Source: CAZTQN01 sp964615765
GTDB lineage: Bacteria; Planctomycetota; Phycisphaerae; Phycisphaerales; UBA1924
Length of the DNA stretch: 64,000 nucleotides
Reading direction: 5' to 3'
NCBI GenBank assembly: GCA_964615765.1
Contig: CAZTQN010000007.1
Location: 62,001-126,000, forward strand
This document shows positions 27,885-36,105 of this stretch, one piece after another. Every line of letters begins with the position of its first letter. Position 1 is the first letter of the stretch. Both the position numbers and the translations under genes were made by a program. Below the pieces are notes generated by a model. That model was not told the DNA's origin. It did no database searches and saw nothing but the letters and a program-made list of their open reading frames with translations.

Positions 27885-28931
27885 CGTCTCCCCTCCCGCA
27901 CGTTCCACAACGAATACGAACTCGCGGTTCATCAGCCGCCCGACGCGCCCGACCTTCTCGCCGCGTGCGTTGTAGATCCCGATCTTGGCGCCGACGTAGC
28001 GCGGGAAGTCGGTCTCGACGGCCCGCACGCGCCCGCCGGGCCCCGCCGCCTGTGTCAGCAGCGCGTCCATCTGGTCCCGCGGCAGGAAGCCCTCGTCGCT
28101 GTACGAGACCACCAGCACGCGGGCCCGCACGCTCTGCATCAGCGTCCGCATCGCCCCCGCGAACGCGCGCCGGGAGTTGAAGATGCTCTTGCGCTCGCGC
28201 ACGTCCTCGCGCTTGCACGCCACGCCGTACACCGCCGGCTTGTCCCACCGCACCAGCGTCTCCCACACGTGGTAGTTGCCCAGGTACGAGTGGTGGTTGT
28301 ACGGCGGGTCGATGTACGCGACGTCCACCGCCGCGCGCTGGGCCGCTTCCAGGGCGTCGACGCACCACGCCTCGCCCTTCCCGCCGCGGGCCCGCGGCAG
28401 CACCTCCGGCACGCGCAGCTCAAGCCGGTTCTGCGACCGGCGCGACCACGACTTGAGATACGCCATCTGCAGCCCGGTGGTGGAATCCACCCGGTCGGCC
28501 GCTTCCATCAGCGCCGTCAGCAACACCGCTTCCAGTTCCGGCTCGAGCCCCTTGCGCGCGATCGACTCGCGGATGGCGTCGATGCGCTCGCCGTTCCGCG
28601 GCTGCACGAACCGCGCCCGCGTGCAGAACGTCTCCGTGAAGTAGCCCGCTTCCCCCGGCAGGCGGTTGAACTCCTCCACCAGCCGCTCCGCGTCGACCTG
28701 CACGCTCTCCGCGTCGGCCTGCACATAGCACCGTGCCAACACCGCGGCGTACGCGTTGCAGTCGCTGGCGATCACGCGGTACCCGGCCCGTTTGAGCGCG
28801 TGCCCGACGCGCGAGGTCCCGCTGAACACGTCGTGCACGGAGACGACCGGGCGGTCGTCCGTGTCGACCGATGCAATCGCTTGCAGGATCGTGGGCACGA
28901 GCGTGCGCTTGGAGCCGATGTACTTGATCAC
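27834..28931 (-). CDS. DNA adenine N6-methyltransferase (D12/Dam class), orphan
   Basis: This is a 365-residue S-adenosylmethionine-dependent methyltransferase. It opens with MIKYIGSKRTLVPTIL, the class N-terminus, followed by the cofactor motif DVFSGTSRVGHAL and the catalytic motif AYIDPPYNHHSYL (DPPY). The central region is the target-recognition part. The start is a GTG at 28931 with CGGAG upstream. No restriction enzyme, specificity subunit or vsr gene is adjacent, so it may be a solitary methylase for regulation or replication, or a remnant of a restriction system. The last 18 residues (ETNSEGSEWVEKLGVGEG) are encoded by the repeat arm and look like a recent extension. Confidence 0.88.
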   Translation of the reverse strand: MIKYIGSKRTLVPTILQAIASVDTDDRPVVSVHDVFSGTSRVGHALKRAGYRVIASDCNAYAAVLARCYVQADAESVQVDAERLVEEFNRLPGEAGYFTETFCTRARFVQPRNGERIDAIRESIARKGLEPELEAVLLTALMEAADRVDSTTGLQMAYLKSWSRRSQNRLELRVPEVLPRARGGKGEAWCVDALEAAQRAAVDVAYIDPPYNHHSYLGNYHVWETLVRWDKPAVYGVACKREDVRERKSIFNSRRAFAGAMRTLMQSVRARVLVVSYSDEGFLPRDQMDALLTQAAGPGGRVRAVETDFPRYVGAKIGIYNARGEKVGRVGRLMNREFVFVVERAGGETNSEGSEWVEKLGVGEG

Positions 28932-29197
28932 GCCGCCGATCTCCGAGCGTTCACGATGCCCTTTTTCCCGGCCTTCCGGGGCGTGGCATCGGCCCCGGGA
29001 TCATGCCGGCAAACGGGCGATTTGCGCCCGCCGGCCGTGTTTTTCTTGACGTCGCGGGGTGCAGGCGCGATGGTTCGCCGGGGCGACCCGGGCGGCCACG
29101 GGCTGTCAAAACGGGTCAACGGGGAGATCTGGACAAAGCCCGGCGGCCGTGTCAATCCCGACGCGCGCCGGTCCGGCTGGTCGGAGGCTGATTGGTC

Positions 29198-32119
29198 ATG
29201 CGCACGGTGTTCGTTCATCGGTTCGGAAGCTGTCTCGCCCTCGCGCTCTCGTCCATGGTCGTCGCGGACGACCGCGGCGTGGCCCCGCTCCCCTGGCCCG
29301 GCGCCGGCGCCGGACAGGCGAGCCCCCAGGCCGGCTACCCGCCCGTCTCCTTCTGGAAGGAAGAAGGCGTCGTCGGGAACAACTTCATCAACTCGATGAT
29401 CGACCAGAACGGTACCTACTTCGACATTTACTACCCCGGGGCCGGCGGCGTGCAGGGCGTCAGCACCAAGGCCGAGGGCTATGTCGACGGGCTCGATACC
29501 TTCCCGCCCAACCTCCCCGCCGACCGGCGCGGGCAGATGCACCTCAACCAGATGATGATGGGCATCCGCGTCGACAACCTGACGCACTGGCTCAGCAACC
29601 CCAACGGCGTCTCCTTCGACAACGTCACCCAGACCTACCTCCCCGACACCCAGACCATCCGCACCACCGCCCGCCTCTACGCCGGCGGCAACAACATCGA
29701 CGTCGAGCAGATCGACTTCTCCCCCAAGGGCATCACCTTCCCGGGCAACGGCAATCAGGGCATCCTGATCAAGCGGCTCATCCTCACCAACCGCAACGCC
29801 ACCAAGCCCGCGTACGTCTACCTCTACATGGACCCCGCCATCAACGGCGGCGACAACTCCGATGCCATGTTCTTCGACACCACCTCCGGCGTCGACACCA
29901 TGGTCGCCTTCGACAACACCTTCCGCACCGTCACCGGCACGGGCTGCTGCTTCCCCAACTCCGACGAGTACAACCCCACCACGTTCCCCGGCTACACCAA
30001 GAACGTCAGCATCTATCTCGGGGCCCAGCTCAAGGTCCTCAACGCCGTCGGCGGCGCCTCGGGCACGACCGACAGCGTCTCGTGGCGCGACCTCGGCTCC
30101 TCCGACAACTCGCAGGGCTGGATCGGGCAGGCCATCGCCCTCCCGCAGAACACGCCCGTCGAGATCAACGCCATTATCGTCGGCGGGTTCGACGGCTTCG
30201 CCGGCGCCAGCGGGACGTACAACGTCCAGATGCGCCCCGTCTTCCAGTGGTTCCAGGGCCAGTCGGCCCAGGCCCTGCAGGGCGTGACGGACCAGTACTG
30301 GCAGAACTTCCTGAACTCGGGTGTCCTGGTCAACACGCCGGACGCGCGACTCAACACCCTGTACCGCCGCGGCATCCTCGCCACCATGCTGCACTTCGAC
30401 GAGGCCCGGGGCGGGCTGATCGCGGGCTTCCGCAACGGCGCGTACCCGTACGTCTGGCCGCGTGACATGGCCTGGGCCGCGGTCACGCTCGCGCGCGTCG
30501 GCCACACCGACACCGTCCGCGCCATGACGCGGTACCTGCGCGACATCACCTTCCGCGACTTCGAGAACTGGACGCCCGGCAACACGCCCGGCTTCGCCGC
30601 GGCGGGCGGCGCGCCGTTCTACGGCAGCCGCAAGGGCTTCTGGAAGCAGAAGTACTCCACCGACGGGTACGTCATCTGGGGCGCGCCGCAGGTCGACGAG
30701 ACCGCTGTGTTCCCCTGGATGGTCAAGTACATGTACGACGTCACGGGCGACGCCTCCTACCTCACCGAGGCCGAGAGCGGCAACCCCGCCAACACAACCT
30801 ACGCCGCCGTCAAGGACGCCGCGATCGCCATGAGCCAGACCTCCGTCAACGACGGGGCCCGGCTCAACCACCGCGCGTCCTACCCCGGCTCGGCCAGCTT
30901 CCTGATGTACTCCAACAACATCTGGGAAGACCAGTACGACACGTTCATCTTCTCCAACGCCAACATCGTTCGCGGGCTGCGCGACGCCGCCAGCATCGCC
31001 ACAAGCCTCGGCCAGACCGCCGACGCCGCCGACTTCACCAACCGCGCCAACGGCATCCTCTCGGGCCTGAACGACAAGCTCGACTGGAACCGCGAGAACA
31101 CCGACATCTCCAAGCTCGGGATCGTCTACCCCTTCGAGACGCACTCCCCCACCGACCCGCGCGCCGTCCGCGTCATCGACCGCATCAACGGCGTCGCCGC
31201 CGACGCTGACGGGCAGACCAAGCCCCTGGTCCGCTTCCCCGGCGAGTACATCAACGACTCCAGCGACTACGTCGGCCTGCTCGACCGCTACTACGGCGAC
31301 TCGTACTGGGGCAACGCCGCCCTCGGCCCGACCCGCGGCGGGCCCTGGTTCCTCTCCACCCTCTGGTACGGCGTCTACTACGCCCTCCGATCCGACTCCA
31401 CTCCCGGCTTCGCCGACATCGACAACCACCTCTACCGCCTCAACCGCACCGCCGACCACAACGGCCCGCTGGGCCTCGGCGCCGAGCAGATGGCCCCGTC
31501 CAACAGCCTCCTCTACCCCGGGCAGAGCGACTTCACCCTGCAGACCGCCTGGCCCAACGCCTGGGAGAGCATGAGCTTCTATGTCGACGCCATGATGCAG
31601 TTCGTCGGCTACACGCCCGACGCGCCGGGCAACACGCTCCGCATCAACCCGCGCCTGCCCAGCGGGTGGACCACGCTGAGCGTCACCAACCTGAACGTCG
31701 GCACGCGCCGCATCAACGTCGACATCGCCGACGCCGGCTCGACGCACACGCAGACGTTCACCAACACCACCGGCGGGGCCCTGTCGATCGCGACGACCGC
31801 CAAGCTCTCCCCCGGGCGCTCCCCCTGCTCCGTGCGCGTCAACGGCTCCGCCACGCCCTACACCTTCGACCGCGCCACGGGCCGCCTGACGATCACGTTC
31901 ACCGGCCCGGCCGCCGCGGCGGGCACGTCGTCGCTCGTCATCCGCTCCATCGTCGGCCCGAGCGCCGACTGGAACCGCTCCGGCGAGATCACCGTGCAGG
32001 ACATCTTCGACTTCCTGGGCTCCTACTTCAGCGGCACGGGCGACTTCAACGGCTCCGGCGCCGCGACCCCGCAGGACATCTTCGACTTCCTCGCCGCGTA
32101 CTTCGTGGGGTGCCCATAA
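29198..32119 (+). CDS. Secreted GH15 glucoamylase-like glycoside hydrolase with dockerin-like tail
   Basis: This is a 973-residue exported enzyme. A signal peptide covers about residues 1-25. The N-terminal beta-sandwich (about 55-375) precedes an alpha/alpha barrel (about 380-810) with GH15 signatures: YVWPRDMAWAAVTLARVG, a probable general acid Glu in NNIWEDQYDTF and a probable base Glu in LGAEQMAPSN, followed by TAWPNAWESMSF. It should release glucose from alpha-glucans or related sugars; the exact linkage is unknown. Residues about 915-973 hold two dockerin-like motifs (DWNRSGEITVQDIFDFLGSY and a second ending QDIFDFLAAYF). The same tail occurs in two exoproteins downstream. ATG at 29198 follows GGAGG at ten bases. 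Confidence 0.88.
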   Translation: MRTVFVHRFGSCLALALSSMVVADDRGVAPLPWPGAGAGQASPQAGYPPVSFWKEEGVVGNNFINSMIDQNGTYFDIYYPGAGGVQGVSTKAEGYVDGLDTFPPNLPADRRGQMHLNQMMMGIRVDNLTHWLSNPNGVSFDNVTQTYLPDTQTIRTTARLYAGGNNIDVEQIDFSPKGITFPGNGNQGILIKRLILTNRNATKPAYVYLYMDPAINGGDNSDAMFFDTTSGVDTMVAFDNTFRTVTGTGCCFPNSDEYNPTTFPGYTKNVSIYLGAQLKVLNAVGGASGTTDSVSWRDLGSSDNSQGWIGQAIALPQNTPVEINAIIVGGFDGFAGASGTYNVQMRPVFQWFQGQSAQALQGVTDQYWQNFLNSGVLVNTPDARLNTLYRRGILATMLHFDEARGGLIAGFRNGAYPYVWPRDMAWAAVTLARVGHTDTVRAMTRYLRDITFRDFENWTPGNTPGFAAAGGAPFYGSRKGFWKQKYSTDGYVIWGAPQVDETAVFPWMVKYMYDVTGDASYLTEAESGNPANTTYAAVKDAAIAMSQTSVNDGARLNHRASYPGSASFLMYSNNIWEDQYDTFIFSNANIVRGLRDAASIATSLGQTADAADFTNRANGILSGLNDKLDWNRENTDISKLGIVYPFETHSPTDPRAVRVIDRINGVAADADGQTKPLVRFPGEYINDSSDYVGLLDRYYGDSYWGNAALGPTRGGPWFLSTLWYGVYYALRSDSTPGFADIDNHLYRLNRTADHNGPLGLGAEQMAPSNSLLYPGQSDFTLQTAWPNAWESMSFYVDAMMQFVGYTPDAPGNTLRINPRLPSGWTTLSVTNLNVGTRRINVDIADAGSTHTQTFTNTTGGALSIATTAKLSPGRSPCSVRVNGSATPYTFDRATGRLTITFTGPAAAAGTSSLVIRSIVGPSADWNRSGEITVQDIFDFLGSYFSGTGDFNGSGAATPQDIFDFLAAYFVGCP

Positions 32120-32218
32120 CCGGGCTTGCCCGGATAGGGCGTACCATGAATCGCGGGGAGGGATGACCTTCCCCCCGGCCCTGGCGGCAGCGGGAGCGCA
32201 TCGTCCGATGGACGAGGC

Positions 32219-32659
32219 ATGAGCTCCCGCCGACGCGCCGCCAGGGCCCGCCCCGCGACCCCCATGAACAAAGCGCACTGCAAGCTGCACCCTGACGCCG
32301 AGGCCGAGCTCGGCGTTTTTGATGTCCCGCCGCAGACGGTCATCCGCCTGTTCGAGGACGCCGCGTGGGCCGTGTCCGCGGCGGCGACCGAGACCATCGC
32401 GGCCCGCAAGTCCGCCGCCGTCGCCACCCTGCGCGATAGCGGCTTCACCGTCATCGACCGCAGCATCCCCAACCGCGTGGTCTTCACGCGGGAGGTCGAG
32501 TACCGCCCGGCCGGCAACGGCGTGGTGCGGCGGCGATTCACGTTCCTGGGCGACCTCAAGCAGAACGCCCTGGTCCTCATCGGGCTCACGCCCAACAACG
32601 CCCCCGACGCCGACTCGGCCCGGCTCCGCAGCCGGATCACGGCGCTCCGGCCCGCCTGA
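32219..32659 (+). CDS. Hypothetical cytoplasmic protein
   Basis: This is a 146-residue protein with no signal peptide or membrane segment. The first 15 residues are Arg/Ala-rich; the body begins at a second Met (MNKAHCKLHPDAEAELGVFD), which could be the true start at 32264. It contains a helical stretch rich in Ala and a beta-rich C-terminal half (VIDRSIPNRVVFTREVEYRP, RRFTFLGDLKQNALVLIG). I recognise no family. It lies 100 bases after the glucoamylase gene on the same strand and 68 bases before an HTH gene. Steady codon use and both-start options support it as real. Confidence 0.6.
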   Translation: MSSRRRAARARPATPMNKAHCKLHPDAEAELGVFDVPPQTVIRLFEDAAWAVSAAATETIAARKSAAVATLRDSGFTVIDRSIPNRVVFTREVEYRPAGNGVVRRRFTFLGDLKQNALVLIGLTPNNAPDADSARLRSRITALRPA

Positions 32660-32727
32660 ACCCGCCCGTTTCAACCGAGCCGCCCCCGTGCCTTCTCCGG
32701 CGTGCGGCTGACCCGGGGACCGACCAC

Positions 32728-33204
32728 GTGCCCATGCGCCTTCCCGACGACGTGGTGCACCACATCGCCACGGTGATCGGCTTCCTCGACGCCGGCGAAC
32801 GCGACCAGCTCATCGGCGCGATCGTGCAGTTCCAGGACGCCTGCCGCGAGGACGATCGCGCCGCCAGGGAGCAGGCCAACGCCCGCATCGTGGCGCTGAT
32901 CGCGCCGCTCCTTCCAGATCACGTGCGCTCGCTGTCGGGGCTGGAAAAGTGGACGCGCCAGTTCCACGACGGGGCCGTCAAGAAGCTTCAGTCCGCCGGG
33001 ACCGCGCGCCGTGATGCCGACTTCTGGCGGCTGTACTCGGCGGCTAAGGCCGCTCGCGGCTGGAACACGCCCCTCAAGGTCGCGCAGCAGGCCGGGTTGG
33101 ATGTCCGCACGATCACGCTGATCGAGTCCACCCGGACGCGTCCCGGCCCGAGCGTGCGAGCCGCGCTGGAGCAGGCCCTCGGGCTCAAGCCCGGCACCCT
33201 GTGA
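32728..33204 (+). CDS. Small protein with C-terminal HTH (XRE-like) domain
   Basis: This is a 158-residue cytoplasmic protein. Residues 1-100 are helical (VVHHIATVIGFLDAGERDQL, then charged helices), and residues about 112-156 form a Cro/C1-type helix-turn-helix: NTPLKVAQQAGLDVRTITLI, then STRTRPGPSVRAALEQALGL. The DNA-binding part at the C-terminus with a helical N-terminal domain suggests a regulator with its own dimerisation or sensing region. The start is a GTG at 32728, or an ATG two codons later. Its gene precedes the two Cys-rich exoprotein genes, which it might regulate; that is only positional inference. Confidence 0.7.
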   Translation: MPMRLPDDVVHHIATVIGFLDAGERDQLIGAIVQFQDACREDDRAAREQANARIVALIAPLLPDHVRSLSGLEKWTRQFHDGAVKKLQSAGTARRDADFWRLYSAAKAARGWNTPLKVAQQAGLDVRTITLIESTRTRPGPSVRAALEQALGLKPGTL

Positions 33205-33282
33205 CCGAGCAAGCCGGCGCCCTCCGCGCCCGGTCTGTGCCCTGCCCGCGTCCGCTCCCGCGATGATTTCGCTGCATGCCTC

Positions 33283-33311
33283 TTGTTCTGATGGGCGCAA
33301 GCCGTCACAAT
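33283..33311 (+). promoter_or_regulatory. Candidate promoter for the first Cys-rich exoprotein gene
   Basis: TTGTTC and CACAAT are separated by 17 bases. The -10 ends 10 bases before the ATG at 33322, so the leader would be only a few bases. Confidence 0.45.
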
Positions 33312-33321
33312 CTGCGGCGTT

Positions 33322-35880
33322 ATGAGCCTCTGGAACTTCGAGACCGTGTGTTGGCCCTCGCCGCGTCGGTGCGCTCCGATGGTGACAACGTGCGCCGCGC
33401 TGCTGCTGGCCGCCCTTCCCCCCGCCGCCCCCGCTCAGTCGTTCATCACCGGCACCCGCGCCGACATCGCCGTCACCGACATCGCCGACGCGACGTCCTA
33501 TGGCCCGGGCCCCGCCGGCTCGGGCCTGCAATCCGTGTTCGCGTTTGACCTGGGCACCATCTCCTGCAGCGCCGGGTCCGAGAACGTGCTGTGGGAAGTC
33601 AACACGCCCAACCACCCCGTCATCGCGCAGAACATCTACCGCGTCGCCAACGGGCGCATCGTGCAGATCGGCATGTCCTGGGTCAAGCACGCCTTTTTCG
33701 CCCTCGCCGACGAGGGGTGCGGGCTCGGGTGCAACGGGCAGGGCGGGGCCGTGCTGGGCGCGGGCTGTTCCGACCCGTACACGCTGGGCGTCAACGGCGT
33801 GCAGTCCGCCCTCGGCCCGCGCTCGCTGATCAACCCCGCCACCGGCCTGTTCGAGTTCAACCCCGCGTCCTGGCCCGCGGTGCAGAACAACCTCTCGCGC
33901 CGCATCCAGGTGCACGCGGCCGACATCGACCCGAGCGCGTTCCCGAGCGCGACCTACATCGGCGAAGCCGTGTACGTCGCCCCCGACGACGCGCTGAACA
34001 ACAACGCCTTCAACAACGCCGCGTGGCGCCCGGTCGCGTTCGCACCGCCGCCCAGCTCGGTGCGCACGCTGACCCCCGTGCCCGGCAGCACGACGCGCAT
34101 CGCCCGCCCGGCCATCTTCGCCTGGAAAGAGACCCACCCGGACGTCGTCATCGTCCCGATTGACATCCCGGGCGACGGCCAGCTTTTCCTCGCCTCGCGG
34201 GCCACGCCGCTCGCAGGCGGGTTGTGGCGGTACGAGTACGCGTTGCAGAATCTCAGCAGCCATCGCGGCGTGCGCGGGCTGAGCATCCCCGCGCCGCCTT
34301 CGGGCGTCTCGGCGCCCTTCTTCGCCGCGCCGCGCTGGCACAGCGGCGAAGCCGTCGCCAACCGCCCGTGGACGCACGCCGTCGGCCCGCTCGCGGCGAG
34401 CTGGTCCACCGACGACCCGACGCAGCTCGCCGACGCGCCGTACCTGCGCTGGGGCACGCTGCATTCGTTCGGCTTCACCGCGGCGGCCTCCCCAACGCCG
34501 ACCACCGCCACGCTGACGCTCGCGCTGCCCGCCCCGCCCGCGGGCCCGGGCAGCGGCGTCGTCGATATCCGGGGGCGCGTGTTCGCGCCGTCGCACATCG
34601 CGCCGGCCGCCCCGCCGCTCGGCGACGTCTGCACGCAGGCCCTGCCGGCCCACCCCGGTGACAACGGCGCGTCCTTCGCGGGCGCCACGCCTTCGTCCGC
34701 CGCGTCTCCGTGCGGCCCCGACGCCGCCGGGCCCGACCTCTGGTGGCGCTACACCTTCGACGACACCTGCTCCGGCCCGCTGACGATCTCGACGTGCGGC
34801 TCGACGTTCGACACGGTGCTCGCCGTCTACGACGGCGCGAACTGCCAGCCGCTCGGCACACTGCTGGCCTGCAGCGACGACGCGCCGGGCTCGTGCGCGA
34901 CGCCCGTCGGGATCGCCTCGTCCGGCTCGTCGCGCGTGAGTCTGTTCATCGATCCCGGGCGCACGGTGCTGATCCGCGTGCTCGCCAAGTCGGCGGTGGG
35001 GCCGGGCGATCACGCGGTGGTGACGATCACCCCGCCGCGCTGCGCGCCCCCGCCGACGGCGTGCTGCTTCCCCGAGTCCGGCCAGTGCGGGATCGTCGGC
35101 ACCGCCGCGCTGTGCGCGTCGCGCGGCGGGGTCTGGCAAGGGCCCGGCTCGACGTGCACGCCCAACCCCTGCCCGCAGCCGGCGCGCCCGGAGAACGACC
35201 TCTGCGCCAACGCCATCCCGCTCGCCGACACGCTCCTCGGCGGCGGCCTGGTCCTCGGCTCCACCATCAACGCCACCACCGACGCGCCGCCCCCGTGCGA
35301 ATCCGGCGGGCGCGACGTGTGGTACCGCTACACACCGGCGATTAGCGAGCCCGTCACCGTCGACCTCTGCGGCACGCCGTCCATCGACTTCGCCGACACC
35401 GTGCTGCAAATCCTCTCCGCCTGCGGCGGGACGAGCATCGCCTGCAACGACGACGACTGCGGCGGGCGCTCGCGCGTCACCTTCAACGCCCAGGCCGGCG
35501 TCACGTACCTCATCCGCGTCATGGGCTTCGCCGGCACACAGGGCCGATTTGTTATCGAGGTCACCGGCGGCGGGGGCACGGCGGTCGTGGCGTGCTGCCG
35601 CGGCGTGACGTGCGCGCTGCTGCCCGCCGCGGCGTGCACCGGTCCGGGCGCCCGCTTCATCGACACGGCGCTCACGTGCAACACCCCGGCTACGCCGCGT
35701 TCGCCCTGCTGCCGGGCCGACTTTGATCAGTCCGGCGCGCTGGGCGTGCAGGACATTTTCGGGTTCCTCGAGGCGTGGTTCTCGGGCAACTCCCGGGCCG
35801 ATTGGGTGGGAAACGGGGCTGGTGCGCCGGGGGTGGAGTCGGTGTTTGCTTTCATCGCCGCGTGGTTCGGCGGGTGCTGA
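33322..35880 (+). CDS. Secreted Cys-rich exoprotein A with dockerin-like tail
   Basis: This is an 852-residue exported protein. The hydrophobic signal segment is MVTTCAALLLAALPPAAPAQ, beginning at a second Met (33379), so the start could be either ATG. Residues about 40-400 form a domain shared with the next gene (NHPVIAQNIYRVANGRIVQI; GCSDPYTLGVNGVQ; YEYALQNLSSHRGVRG). Two PPC-like sandwiches with WWRYTF and WYRYTP motifs follow. Two short Cys modules of CC-xn-C-xn-C type interrupt or follow them. The C-terminus (CCRADFDQSGALGVQDIFGF onward, ending in FAFIAAWFGGC) is a dockerin-like tail. No catalytic motif is visible; a structural or binding role is likely. Confidence 0.83.
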   Translation: MSLWNFETVCWPSPRRCAPMVTTCAALLLAALPPAAPAQSFITGTRADIAVTDIADATSYGPGPAGSGLQSVFAFDLGTISCSAGSENVLWEVNTPNHPVIAQNIYRVANGRIVQIGMSWVKHAFFALADEGCGLGCNGQGGAVLGAGCSDPYTLGVNGVQSALGPRSLINPATGLFEFNPASWPAVQNNLSRRIQVHAADIDPSAFPSATYIGEAVYVAPDDALNNNAFNNAAWRPVAFAPPPSSVRTLTPVPGSTTRIARPAIFAWKETHPDVVIVPIDIPGDGQLFLASRATPLAGGLWRYEYALQNLSSHRGVRGLSIPAPPSGVSAPFFAAPRWHSGEAVANRPWTHAVGPLAASWSTDDPTQLADAPYLRWGTLHSFGFTAAASPTPTTATLTLALPAPPAGPGSGVVDIRGRVFAPSHIAPAAPPLGDVCTQALPAHPGDNGASFAGATPSSAASPCGPDAAGPDLWWRYTFDDTCSGPLTISTCGSTFDTVLAVYDGANCQPLGTLLACSDDAPGSCATPVGIASSGSSRVSLFIDPGRTVLIRVLAKSAVGPGDHAVVTITPPRCAPPPTACCFPESGQCGIVGTAALCASRGGVWQGPGSTCTPNPCPQPARPENDLCANAIPLADTLLGGGLVLGSTINATTDAPPPCESGGRDVWYRYTPAISEPVTVDLCGTPSIDFADTVLQILSACGGTSIACNDDDCGGRSRVTFNAQAGVTYLIRVMGFAGTQGRFVIEVTGGGGTAVVACCRGVTCALLPAAACTGPGARFIDTALTCNTPATPRSPCCRADFDQSGALGVQDIFGFLEAWFSGNSRADWVGNGAGAPGVESVFAFIAAWFGGC

Positions 35881-36105
35881 CCGGGAGCGCGTGCGGGATA
35901 ACCGCACGGTCCGAAGAACCGCGGGCGGCACAAATCGCTCGACGTGACGGGGTTCCGCAGAGAAACCGCTTTTGCCGGTGAGCGCTCGGGAACCGCAAGG
36001 CCGATTGCGGACGAATCGGTGGCGTGCGGGCGCGCGTCTAGCGCCCGCGTGGCCGCGTTCGCGGTGGTGGATGAACGTGATTCAAAGCGGAGAGGAAGTA
36101 CACGA

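Noticed and set aside
27834..28931. A restriction-modification system
   Set aside because: No endonuclease or specificity gene is adjacent; only the methyltransferase is present.
28928..32674. A minus-strand frame open for about 1,250 codons opposite the glucoamylase gene
   Set aside because: It mirrors the third-position GC bias of the plus-strand gene; its translation is Val/Gly/Asp/Ala-rich with no domain.
32671..35931. A minus-strand frame open for about 1,090 codons opposite Cys-rich exoprotein A
   Set aside because: Arg/Ala/Gly-rich composition without motifs; the plus-strand frame has a signal peptide and known modules.
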